Positions 11,767 to 24,010 of a stretch of DNA of 64,000 nt are shown here, piece after piece. The notes under the pieces were generated by a model, which worked only from the letters and a program-made list of their open reading frames with translations, made no database searches and had not been told where the DNA came from. Source of the DNA: Siphonodentalium dalli (taxonomy: Eukaryota > Mollusca > Scaphopoda > Gadilida > Siphonodentaliidae); the NCBI GenBank assembly GCA_032622095.1, contig CP136063.1, positions 92,543,980 through 92,607,979 of the forward strand. Reading direction: 5' to 3'. Positions within the stretch are counted from its first letter, which is position 1; each line of letters starts with the position of its first letter. Made by a program: the position numbers and the translations under genes.

Positions 11767-13508
11767 GTGTTGTTGAAATCTGATGATATGGGAACCATCG
11801 AATCGGACTGAGTACCTTTAATATCATTTAAAACAAAATAATACCGGTATACTCAAAGGTACGAATTGTCGAAATGATACATGAACTGGTATGAAATGTC
11901 CAGAACCCTGGTGCGAAACATCTCTATGTCAAACTTCCATGGTATGAAATGCCAGCAACCTATTGGCTATTCATCCATTGCACATTATAATTTATTTCCA
12001 ATGGGCATGGACACAAGTCTCCCATTGAGGAGGGGGTCCACCTTGATACATGTATGTTCCGAGAGCACCCCCTTGGAAGGAAGTTTCCTACAGATGGCTA
12101 TTGGGTACATGTATATCGGTCCAAATTTCTTTCGAAAATTATTAATTAGATATGACATTTTTGCACGGTATGGCTTGTTATCAAACTCCATTTGTACTTA
12201 GTTGAATATCACTTCAATTTGCCCTAAATCGAGTAATATAATTTTACGACATCACTAATTAAGAGTAATACATGTATAATTTTATGACATCACGATCTGA
12301 GTAATACACGGCATGGCTTTATGACTTGGTGTAATTCTATTTCACTGTTAGATAAGGCATAGATACCAATTTTTTGTGATGTCACTCATTTGAAAGAGAC
12401 TCTTTCAAAGAGTTATCAATATTACACTGTTACTAAGAGGCGAACTACCGTAATTAATAGATAGGGTATTACTTGATTGGTTTGGTATTATAGGCCTGAT
12501 TTTAGCCCTCAGTAGCCTCATATCAGCCTTCGACGTCAGGCTGATTGTGATATGAGGTTACCTCAGGGTGATATAGGGCCTAATATCAAACCAACGATGT
12601 TGGCGCTGCTATAAGTCTACATGAGTACAGGGTCACTGTCTGGTTGTTCCCCTTGCCGAGGAGATATACATGGGTACAGGACGTTTTGTATCGTCTTACT
12701 AATAAGTCATTTCGTACCAAATTTTTGGTAGTTTCGTACCATATTTTTGGTAGTTTTGTACCTTATTGTTTAGTCGTTTCGTACCATGTAGGAATCAATT
12801 GGTCATTTCGTACCATGTTACTACATGTATGTCACACCATATGGAAACAAATAAATGATTTTCTACAAAGTACGAAATAAAAAAAAGTAACCAAACAATC
12901 CGGTACCGGTATGTAAAACCAAAAATTATGGTATGGAACGACCATGGTTATGGTATCGAATACTGAAATAATGAAGAAGTCACTGCAGTTGTATATATAT
13001 ATATCATTTATGTGGTCACAATATAATGATATATGCATGTATAATGCAACCTGTAAGTTGACATGACCTCTGTTCTAGTTGGCTTATGATTGAGTTCTGA
13101 AGTGCTCTTCGCACTGTCAGGTTTACTTGATCAATACTCCAGCAATGTTCAGAATGCTATCCCACGACACTCGTATGAAACGTCTAGAAAATAGAATCCA
13201 TATTGAATAAATCCTTCAGACATTCAGTATTACCGATTGCCTGAATCAACATCTGACTGTTCGAAGCGGTTCCACTCAATGGTTGTTTTTAAGAAGTCGT
13301 CGTCGCAATGTACAGTGCTAGTATGCAGTATATCGAACGATTATCTTACGGTGTTAGAGATGTTGTCGTTGTTGTTGACATAATCATATTCATACTGCTG
13401 TTGTTAGTACTTGTCACACACATCCTAAGTTCTCCACCGGATTTTGACAGACAATTTCTGCAACACTGGGAACAGTGATAATCACAGTAATACTGACAGT
13501 GAATGAGT
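11767..13508. other. Intergenic with TTTCGTACCAT words
   Basis: No gene was recognised. At 12,700-12,840 the word TTTCGTACCATxxTTGGTA recurs about six times in loose tandem. A short TA run lies at 12,994-13,006. A palindromic stretch with TGATATGAGG lies near 12,510-12,575. Confidence 0.4.
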
Positions 13509-14130
13509 TATAATTACAACTACTTTCGTTTTCGTCGAAATGCGGGCATTTGATTGGTCGAGAGGCTACCGCGTGACCTGCGTCTATCAGTACATAGACT
13601 TTGCAGTAGACGAGTCACATCGCGTAGTGACACTTTAAGAAAATTGGGCGAGTCTATAACCGTCGCCCCACACGACGTCACCGGATGACGCGAAAGCGCG
13701 GAACGAGAATTCCATTAGAATTTCAGTGAAAAAACAACTCGAAAACTCAATGTTAGAAACATTTGAACAAGTAGTCTATGTCTATATTCCATGTCTCTGT
13801 TTCTTATCTACACTATACTATACTTATGTCTGTTCATTTCAGCCGTATTCATGTTTTTGTAAAGCTCGATTGAACACTCAAAGTTCGTGCCGCGTTTTTT
13901 ATTTGTCCAATGTTTGAAAAAGCGTCTATGACAACGTGTATAGTTACTGCTGTGAACACAACTTATCATAAATCAGGCTGATCAACATGGCAAAATATAT
14001 TTGAAATAAATAAAATGTGTTACCCGATTACAACCCTTTTAACATTTTTCAGCTTTATTACAATGCTAATGACATGACATTTGTCACGAGCACATTATAT
14101 ATGATCAGGGCATTTGTTTCCAAATTACAT
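13509..14130 (+). repeat. Interspersed repeat D, copy 1
   Basis: A ~620-bp sequence beginning TTATAATTACAACTACTTTC and containing GTAGACGAGTCACATCGCG recurs in the same orientation at 28,403-29,010 at high similarity. Both copies contain the same short frame (starting MKKQLEN) that drifts out of frame between copies, so it is not a conserved gene. Confidence 0.7.
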
Positions 14131-15596
14131 CGGCCATGAATGATCGGACTGGAGTCTGGACTGGTCTGGAATGTAAGCTCGGAAGCACACAGTGGTGTGA
14201 TATTGGAAAACTACCTTGCCCTTCTGAATATTCATATATTACCGAGCACTCTTCTTCAATTGTGTGATGGCCGTTCAACAATAAGTCTGCCCGCCCATAT
14301 TCACATCTTGTGCTACACAGAACTGCATTTGAACACAAATTGTCGTTATGAACGTACATCTTCAAATATAGGTCAGGTGTGGACAGAAATTTAAAGAAAA
14401 TGCTAATTATATATCAAGACATGTGACCTATTTTCGACGCATTGAAATCGGACGACAAATTCATGCAAGCCAAATTCATCGCTGTTATTTTACTTGGCTA
14501 CAACTGGACAAGAACTTTGAAGAAGTCACCAGTTATTTTATATTATTACATTTCAGTTTTAACTTTCTATGAAGCACGGTCAGCAACTGGTGTCAGATTG
14601 ATGTACTGGTACAGGTAGTAAGAGTAAAGCATATTTTTAGCACCAAGCCCAAGGATCTTGAATCAACAAAGTTAAAGTAGGCCAAGTGATTAAAGAACAC
14701 AACAACATTCTACAACAAAAAATCACTGTTATTATCATAAGTATGTCAAAACAACTTGAACAGTTTGACAGACATCTGAGTTATGCCAAATGTGAATAAA
14801 AAATTCCATCGGGAAAAGTGTGATTTTCCATCTGTCATCTTGGCTATAGATGAAGCGTTACCAAAGGAAAAGACCGATGATTGTTGTCATTGCTTGCCCA
14901 ATGCCCACTCACTTCGCTGATGCAGGACCAAGTTACATCTATATCAGTACATGTATGTGTCAGGCTCAGAGGGGATTGCCGGCTTGCTTTGTGAATATTG
15001 GAGGTCACACTCTGTAGAGTTATGCCGAATATGAAAAACGGTGAGTACCACGTACTGTACTGGACAAGTACATACATACATTAATTATTGATTGTGCTGC
15101 TTATTGATATTGATTATTGTACTAGTACATGTATACATGCACATGTAGTTGTCAACAATCTATTGTATAATAATTTATGGGAGGCCTTTTTCACATTCAT
15201 TCCTTATTTGAGATAAGCCTATTTAAGCGCAAATGTATACCATATTTGCGTTAGAGCATCCTTTACACTGAAGTTCAAATCATATCTGGGGAAGGGGCAT
15301 GTCGCCAAAGAGGAGAAGACTTCATATAAGCCCTCGGGGTTGTTGTCTGATCCTCATTTCCATACATTATCTCTTATCTCTTATATTTGCATATTTCTAT
15401 CATCTGTATATTATGTTATGTTGGATTTGGAAATAAAAATAGGTTTACACTAAATCATAAATACAACACACTTACACCCAAGGCGAGGCGTAATTCAATT
15501 GCGCTGAAGTGCAAATAAAAATTAATATGCAGAAATTGACTCGGGACATGGAGACATGAATTGTTAGAATCAGATTCCACCCATACTACTACTAGT
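14131..15596. other. Intergenic, nothing recognised
   Basis: No motif-bearing frame and no strong internal repeat. Short words TTTAAGCGCAAAT near 15,220-15,240 echo the cluster at 5.0 kb. Confidence 0.4.
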
Positions 15597-18500
15597 ACAA
15601 GAAAACTAAGATGCATGCATCAGGTCGGCCGTGAACTATCTACCATAGAATTGTTGTAGCTATCGATTATACATTTTGGAACACCTGTCTGTATGTATGT
15701 GTGTATGCATGAATGCATGTGTGTATGTGTTATATACTCTAACACTGCTCGACTGATCCGACTCGGATTTGGTATTTAACGTGTCAACTTGACCTCGCTC
15801 ATAGGCATGTTTCTGGACCTTGACCGATCCGACTAAAAATTTGTGTGTAGGACTACTTCGATCCCGGGAGCAATATTGACGGGTCCAATTTCACGTGGGA
15901 CCATGTTCTCGAACGTGCTGATGTAGGCATGTTTCTGGACTATTTGGACGGGTCAAATCTTGATCCCGACCTGACTTTGACATTCAAAAAGATCAATTCA
16001 AGGTCAAATCTGGTAAAACGAAGTATTTCAACGAAATATAATACCTACTGTTACTTTTGTCCCAGGAGTGTTTCGGGTGGGTCAAATTATGACCCTGACC
16101 TGATCTTGACATTCAAAATTGTCAATTCAAGGTCAAATCGGGTAAAGCCGGGCGGATTTCGACGGGTACTTTTGTCGTGACTTTTGTCCGGGGAGTGTTT
16201 TGGGCGGGTCAAATCGTGACCCGACATGACGTTCCCGATTAAAATGGTCAATTCAAGGTTAAATCGCGCAATTCTCCGAAAATCAGAAGGGAACATCCCG
16301 GACGATCCCGGACGAAGTAGGGTCCACCAGCTACTATTATATATTTCTAGATTTAGTTACAAACTAAATACCTGTATATTGTACAAAAAAATGTTTGACA
16401 AATATATCTGTATCAATATTACCATACGGGTCATTAAAATAGATACGACGAAACAAATTTTGAAGGGTGCATGGTATCAGGTAAATTTTTATATTTCAAA
16501 TGATGACAGGAATGCGGAAAGTTGAAGTACCTACGTAATACTGGCTATCCGAATGAAGAGATATACATGTATATAAAAACCAAAATAGAAGATGACTGCT
16601 GGCGACAATGTTTTCCAAAAAAATTCAAAGCATTCGATAGCTCCCATCTAGTTGTCAGCCCGAAGATCAATATAAAGTGTGGTGACTATCAGATGAGGGA
16701 TATGACTGTACAGTTGCTAAACAATTCAGTCACGCAAAAGAGGATCAAACAGTAAGATACCAAATTGCTGCCTGTGGTAATGTTTTTTAACGAAATTCGG
16801 GAAAATTAGATTACTCTCCCCCTGGTTATCCAGAAGATCATTGTGGAATCTGGTGACGATCGGACAAGGGGTGTCGTCTGTAGGATCAACCAAATTATTT
16901 AGCCATAAAAATAGTAAAATTCAAGATCACCGCTGGCAGTGATGTCTTCACAAGGACAGCTTGAGAACAAAACATGGCTCACATCTAGCGGTGACCCAAA
17001 CTATCCACATGAGAAAAAGTTCTCCAATAAAAGCTGGCTGCAGGGTGCGCCAATTGATTCAAATTCGAAATTTAACAGGGTGTACTGCTTGTGGCCATGT
17101 TTTTCCCGCAAATTTGATAGACTGATGGACAAAACCACTGAATCCGTTGAATCAATATACATGTATACATGGATTAATGTATATGCATTGTTATATACAG
17201 TACTGGTATATAAAGGTACTGAAAATAACAATATTACTAGTGTACACAAAATAAACCATATATCATGGCTATGGGTTCTAATATCCGAATATGACAGCTG
17301 ATAACTTGGTGTGAATTGAAGAGTGGTGGTGTTTCACGCATATCTAACCCTCCATGTTAGAAACATGCCATTAAATGTCATAAGTATAATCTAGCTTGAG
17401 GACAGAAGTTATCCATAAAAACCCCCCTTAATTCAACCAGGTCCTCGCGCGATGTATGGTCGATCACATGATGATCTAGGGGGGATTAGAATTGTTGTAT
17501 AAAAACAGCACTGCATGTAAATATAAAATAAAATAGTGCTACATCTTATTACAGATTATTGCCATATATAATCAGTGACTATACAGACAGTCTGACAAAA
17601 TAAAGTTTCAGTGACACTCTATCCGAAGAGGGAAATAATTCCATCTGTTACAGTCAATGGAGCAATTATGAATCTGGAAAGGTGAAATTTCTAAGTAATA
17701 CTAGATATCGACATGACGCGATAACATATAACGTAAATGCAATATGGCCGCTGGCGACCATTTTTTCCTATAAAATTAAAAAAATATTTGATAGCTCTCA
17801 TCTGATAGATCAATATCAAGATAAATATGAAGTTTAGTGATGATCGGATGAGTGAAGTGGACTGTGCTAAACGGTTTAGTAATGCTTAAAAAGATTTTTA
17901 CCTTAATATTTTTCTGTTCACTTTATAAACTTCACTGAGTCATCTTTGTCATGTATTGAGTTTGATATCTTTTGTTAACAGTTTATAAATCATGTATGTC
18001 TCATGTTTGTTATTTTAATTTATGTGTTTATTATCATTAAATAAAGTTGAATTCCTTAAAAAGATTCTTACCTCAATGTTTTTATGTTCACTTTATAAAC
18101 TCCACTGAGTCATCTTTGTCATGTATTGAATTTGATATCTTTTGTTAACAGTTCATAAATTATGTATGTCTCGTGTTCGTTATTATATTATATACACTTT
18201 ATAGTGTGTTTCAGAACGAAAACAAAATGAATAAAATCAACAAATTTGTAAATTTAAAAACAATTCAAACGTTGTTGTATTCCATGTCCCAGCCCGGACA
18301 TATACACCAAATTTCAATAATATTCATTGAGAAACAACGGACCAAACGCCATATAACACCCCGTATGCATCTTTTATTCCGAGTTGGCCTTTTATTCCGA
18401 GTTGGCACGCGCCGATTGGGCGAGTTAGCCCTGGGGCGAGTACGCCGATTCCGACACCTTTTCTATTTGCAGCAGGTTAAGTTTACGCGTAATTTAATTT

Positions 18501-18871
18501 ACAAAGTTCCCCAATTGGTATCGTAAATAGAGCGACCTTATTTGACAGAGAATGCCTCTGTTATTGATTATAAAGTTGCTATACATTAAAAACGACAATT
18601 CACATGCTCGTTCAAGCGCAGTAGTCTATTTTCCCCATGTTAAAGGACATCCACAAATACTAAATAACGCTAACTTACTGCCGAATGTTTTACACGACAA
18701 CTGTTAACATATTTGGGCTGAATTCATCTGACGCGGTATTATTCCTCAAAATAAACAACAAAACCATCGTTACTTGGAAATGTAGTTTGGGCTAACATTT
18801 ACATAAATCCTCCACATCATTATTCCGACACACACGTCAGATGAAAAACTCACATGAAGTAACCGGCCAAA
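15597..18871 (+). repeat. Interspersed repeat R, copy 1 (main part)
   Basis: A 3.3-kb sequence starting ACAAGAAAACTAAGATGCAT recurs in the same orientation at 52,093-55,610. Within it are about three tandem ~135-bp units (15,945-16,310) with GGTCAATTCAAGGTCAAATC-type words, a zone of old ~160-bp units distantly like the pearl cores (16,510-17,880), and two tandem ~170-bp units with CACTTTATAAACTTCACTGA (17,887-18,220). Its last bases continue at 21,186, after an inserted foldback element. Relative to copy 2 it lacks about 200 bp near 15,945. No intact ORF. Confidence 0.8.
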
Positions 18872-21182
18872 TAGTCCAGTGCATTTATGGTTTTACCCAG
18901 AACTAATTGCAACAGAATTTTTTTTTGCTGGAATTGGTACATATACCCTCCATAAACAACATACTAAAAATCGGCAAAAATCGGAAAAAGGGAAATTAGT
19001 GAATTTCGTGAAAAAAAATTGAGAAAATTTGGTCAAATCATCAATTTATGGGTTTTCATGAATGTATATAAAAAATTCAAATTCACAAGTCCTACAAATA
19101 TCATGCCTATTTTGTCGACCACATTTTCCTGAATCCAGAACTGGAAACCATTCCCAGATTCCTTAAGTATTTTTCGAGTTGTGTGCCTTCAAAAACGCGA
19201 GTTTACCTGATTTCGGAGCCTTAATTTCGCAGAATGAGCCAAATGCCGTATTATATGGTTAATTATTTAAAAAACTAGAGCAAAATTAATTACTTTTTCA
19301 CTGTTTTAGTAATTTCCTCACTAGATAAAACACAAAATATGATTAATATGTGCAACTGTGAATAAGGAGAATAAAATACTCTCAAACAAAATGTGTGTTA
19401 CATTGTATGGACTTAGCCAAATTTGCCTTGACACAGAACTCGTGTGATGAAATGCCATATTTGAGGTCATATAACTTAATAAATTAATATCGATATGCTC
19501 TGCTTTTCTCACAACATTTTGAGAATACTAGATTGAACACATTGTGAAGGAATTTCCAAATACATTGGTGAAGAAAATAAAATTATGGTCCTATGAACTC
19601 TTAGTCTAGCCTCTTTTCCGAAAATGCTATTGTGGGACGTTTTTGTCAATTTTAAAAGGATTTTAGGCATATTCAGAAAAATTAACGAAAGTTTATTGTG
19701 TAAAATTATGTGATCTGTCCTCTTAAATCATTTTTTTATTGAGAAAATAGCATTTCAATGGTTATACCAATGAATGTCACTGGATTTCACTCATCATTTT
19801 GGAAACTTACTCCAAATTTGAACGGCAGAAAAATGGGGTAGGGGAAAGCATATCAACAAAATCTTAAAAAGTATGCATCTTGAAGCAGAAAACTTTATAT
19901 TAACAGTTTCTGCTTACATTGTTCTTTCATACATACTTTCATATTTCCTTTGTTTATGTTTATTGACAGAGCTATAATATTTTTTGTCATAATTTGGCAG
20001 TGAAATGTCAAATTGGCATTTTGGGATTGTTTTTATACAACATAACCATAACATTATAAATCAACGTCCGATAACGTATTAAGCAGTTTTATAATGCAAC
20101 AGGAATGTACACAAACTGGAAGAAAACAACATTGTGTCTGAAATGGCTGTAATTTGGTGATAAGATTGCATTTTGTGATTTTTCCTACCCCTATACCAAC
20201 GTTAAAATTTGGAGTCAGTTTCCTGAAAAATGAAAGAAATCAAGTGAAATACTATGGCATAACCAATGTAAGGCTAATTTGTTATCACTAAAGTGTTGTG
20301 GGTGGAAAGTTCAAATAATTTTACACATTAAAACACCCATTGTGTTTTGTTTTTATGGCCCTAAACCTTTAGATTGGACAAAAATGCCTCAAACTGGCAT
20401 CTTTGGAAACAAGCTAAAACTAAGTATTCAAAGGGCCATAAGTTGATTTTCTTATATAATGTCCTGTTAATACCTTTACAATTTGTTCAATCCAACATAC
20501 TTAAAAGCTTATAAGAAAAGCATGGCATACAGTGGCATATGGGTATTAAATTATTGAGTTACATGACCTCAAATATTGCATTTCATCACACACGTTCAGT
20601 GTCAGAGGCAAAATTGGCCAAGTCCATACAATGGAACACACATTTTGTTTGAGAATATAATCTTCTTAATTATAGATACACATATTAATCATATTTTGTG
20701 TTTAATCTAGTGAGGAAATTACTATAACACTGAGAAATCCCTTCAGTTTGCTCTAGTTTTTTTTAATAATTAATCATAAATAAGGCATTTTGGCTCATTC
20801 TTCGAAATTGAGGCCCAAAAAATGGGCCGAAATCAGGTAAACTCGCGTTTTTGAAGGCACACAACTCGAAAAATACGTAATGAATCTGGGACTGGTTTTT
20901 AGTACTGGGTTCAGGAAATTGATGTCGACACAATACACATACCATTTGTAGGATTTGTGAATTTGATTGTTTTTATATGCATCCATGAAAATCCATAAAT
21001 TGATGATTTGACCAAATTTCCACAAATTTATTTCACGAAATTCACCAATTTCCCTTTTTCCGATTTTTGCCGATTTTTAGTATGTTGTTTATGGAGGGTT
21101 TATGTACTTATTCCAGCAAAAAAAAATTCTGTTGCAATTAGTTCCGGGTATGGCATGTTTTTCTCATAAATGCACTGGACTA
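18872..21182. mobile_element. 2.3-kb foldback element with 3-bp target duplication
   Basis: The ends are TAGTCCAGTGCATTTATG and its complement CATAAATGCACTGGACTA with small differences. Inverted similarity continues through most of the element. Examples are the AAAATCGGCAAAAATCGG block at 18,968 against 21,058-21,082, the ATTTCATCACA block near 20,580 against 19,440-19,460, and the ACTCCAAATTT block near 19,810 against 20,205. It is flanked by AAA on both sides (18,869-18,871 and 21,183-21,185). Copy 2 of repeat R at 55,590-55,610 has the uninterrupted site GGCCAAATTGGCC, which shows the exact insertion point. No transposase was seen. Confidence 0.8.
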
Positions 21183-21229
21183 AAATTGGCCGAAATGAAA
21201 TGGACTGACTTATTCAGTGGTGGCTGAGG

Positions 21230-21450
21230 GAAGTCAATTGGTGTTAATGGGTATTTGCGCTTCGGCTTGCGAGTCTCCAATAGGGAGATGGCTTAATACA
21301 AGGGAGACTTGTATATATAAGAGAATGCAGTGGCTTAAAATTACAAGGTATAAATATTGTTAGGCCAATGTATTCTCTTATAAATGGGAGGCTCCTTATG
21401 GGAGACTCACATATATACGAAAATGCATTGGCACATGGTTTTCGCAAAAT
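21230..21450. repeat. Decayed relative of the TATATAAGAGAATGCA hairpin family
   Basis: The word TATATAAGAGAATGCAGTGGC and the inverted GCCAATGTATTCTCTTATA occur here in a degraded hairpin. The same words form two clean hairpins inside the piggyBac-like MITE at 36,840-37,241. Confidence 0.55.
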
Positions 21451-21479
21451 TTCAGAAAGCTAGCTCCCGTCATTGAAGA

Positions 21480-22300
21480 GTTAACATGTAGTAGCCAGAT
21501 ACTCTCATTTTATCATTCAATATGACTACATGTATGTGACTCGGAAAACTATCATTGGTGACAACAAAGCATGTTTTATCTTCAGCAGAGCCATTTAATA
21601 CAGTGCGGAATTTATTTTTGTTGAAAATTAAATTACCCAGATTACCCCCCCCCCATCATCAGTGACAAAGAGGCATGTGTTTTCTGTGAAAGAGGCAATA
21701 ATTAAAGTTTGGAGAATTTTACTTACAAATTAGCTAGTTTACCCCCCCTCCCCCCTCTGAATTTGTCTTACCTTGACATGTAGTGGTCAGTTAGTCTAAT
21801 TTTATCATTCAATATGACAATTCGACTAAGAAAATCTATCCATAGTGACAAGTAAGTATCGGTATGTTTTTTCATCAGCAGAGCCATTACAGATTGGAAA
21901 TTAGTTTAAATTACCCTAGCCTGTTTATCTCATCCCTCCCGAAAACCCCGCCTGCCCCACCACCGCCTAAATTTTTCAATAGTCTACAAAAACTTCCAAA
22001 CTATTAACGCCTCAGCCGGAGAAAAAACATGCTTCCTTGTCACCAATGATAGTTTTTCTTATTCGCATAGTCATACATGTATTGAATGATAAAATAAGAT
22101 TAACTGGTGTTGAGGTAAAAACAATTCAGGTGGGGAGGGGAGATTAACTTGGTAATATCCAATGAAAATTCTCAGAACTTTAATTATTTCCTCTTTCACA
22201 GAAAATATATGCCTCATTGTCACCAACGATACTTTTTCTTAGTCGCATAGCAAAGTCATATTGAATGATAAATGATATGAACGGGCCCCTACATGTTTTA
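21480..22300. repeat. ~300-bp units in direct then inverted order
   Basis: Words ATTTTATCATTCAATATGAC and CATCAGCAGAGCCATT repeat in the same direction near 21,500-21,600 and 21,800-21,890. Their complements (TTGAATGATAAAA, CACCAATGATAGTTTTTC) follow near 22,040-22,100 and 22,215-22,280. The block is symmetrical about 21,960. C-runs occur in each unit. Confidence 0.5.
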
Positions 22301-23684
22301 ATGTAAGAAAAATTCAACATGTACTCCTGCCGCCATCAAGCAACTACAGCAATGCCTGCAGTTCAGAATAGTCAATTGGTCTTGGAAAAATCCAGATAAA
22401 CCAAATATATATTTGGAATTGCGCGAAAGGTTACCAAACATTTATAATTATGTAAAGATAGATGATATTCTTGAACCAATTCTTGAAGGGCTAAAAACCC
22501 AACTATTGGTTGTCAAGTCCAGGTTTTCTGTCATTGTATATTACTCGCTAGAGTTTTAGTCTTTTACATGAGTCAAGTTTAGGCGACTGCAAAAACAGTT
22601 TATAATTTATTCCGAGGACATTCAGTCAGAGATGGAAAGATACATGAAACTAGAAGGATGGATCACTTCCATCCTCAAGCTACATGTATGATGTACATTA
22701 TACTTATAATGTATGCCATTTACTGGCATTTTATAATGTGACGGGGTAGATAGGCTTGAGACCCCACTGCTGTTCAATCCACACCAGGTTCTCAGTATGT
22801 TTCACATTGCGTCTTTCCTGAATTTATGTTGTGATACACATAATTGAGGGGCAATTATTTTTACAAATAAGGGTGAAAACTAGTTTTCTTCTATGTGGTC
22901 ATGACCTTGATGTGCATAATTTTGTATGAGATTATATTCCTACATTTGTTTGTCAAATTTGTTGATATAGTTTTTATAGTATATTTAGTACCAAGGTAAC
23001 CCATGCACTTGTGATTATGAGGTCCGTCTTACTTTTTTGTGGAATTATCCCCCTCACGATTTTTTTCGCAACATGCAAAACTTTATCTGAACTTGTATTC
23101 CTACATTTTTCCGTCAATTGTTTAAAAACTTGACACAGAGGGCATTTGGTCAATTTTGTTTGCAGTTCTCGGCTGACATAGGGGTTATGCTTTCAGCTTT
23201 GCCAAAATATTATTGGGGGATTTGGTTTTTGCGTTAGTTTCAACTTCTTGACTGACGAAATAATTTGTTTCTCTTGGTGTACTGGATTGCTTGTATCCGA
23301 CTGTACGAGTCTCATCTTCTCAACAGATGACACTATCTGGTCGACAAAAAACAGTCGCTCTAGTTGGAGTACAAATTTGACGAACCTATACAACCAACCA
23401 CATAGAACTATGCAGCTGAGAACATCTCTATAAAAATCCACCGAGTGAGAACTGCAATACTCTAGGGTGCCACTTACTAATATACAGTTCCAGACCTTAA
23501 GGTATATAGTTGTAAATACTGATATATATAAGGCTACGGGTGTGCAGCTTGTTTTGAGGATCAACGAGTGTCGCAATATTCAAAATATTCGTGGAGGATT
23601 ATTCTTAAGGACGACAACTAATTCTACTCTACCAGAGGTGCCTCGACAAATCAACGGTGGAACATCATCATCAACAACAACAAC
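22301..23684. other. Intergenic, nothing recognised
   Basis: Open frames at 23,193-23,715 occur on both strands at once and show no family motif. No repeat was recognised. Confidence 0.35.
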
Positions 23685-23826
23685 TGTAGTCCAACAAATT
23701 AGACTTTCGGATTAAGAGGGATTTTAATATTTGGACGTTTACGGACCTCTTAAGTGTTAAGATAATCGTAAATGTCCAAATATTAAAGTATATCTTAATC
23801 CGAATAGTCTAATTTGTTGGACTACA
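23685..23826. repeat. 142-bp hairpin MITE
   Basis: Arms start TGTAGTCCAACAAATTAGAC and end in the complement, joined by a loop of about 24 bp. ACAAC flanks both ends and could be a 5-bp target duplication, although the surrounding CAACAACAAC run makes that ambiguous. Confidence 0.65.
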
Positions 23827-24010
23827 ACAACTGGTACTGCTTAATTTTTTCTCAGCCATTCTTGATCCCAAGCTTTGAATGTTGGCAGCTTCCCTCTTAT
23901 TCAGCACATTTTCTGATTGAATTTGGCATACATATTTTATTCTAGTCTGGATTATGTGGAATTTTTCAACATGTTAGGCATATTTTGTAATTTTAATTTA
24001 AATACCATCG

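Noticed and set aside
13726-13917. Short ORF starting MKKQLEN, also at 28,615
   Set aside because: Both are inside repeat D. The frames diverge by indels between copies, so there is no conserved protein.
17001-18526. ORFs of 80-120 codons inside repeat R
   Set aside because: They are not conserved in frame between the two copies of repeat R and lack motifs.
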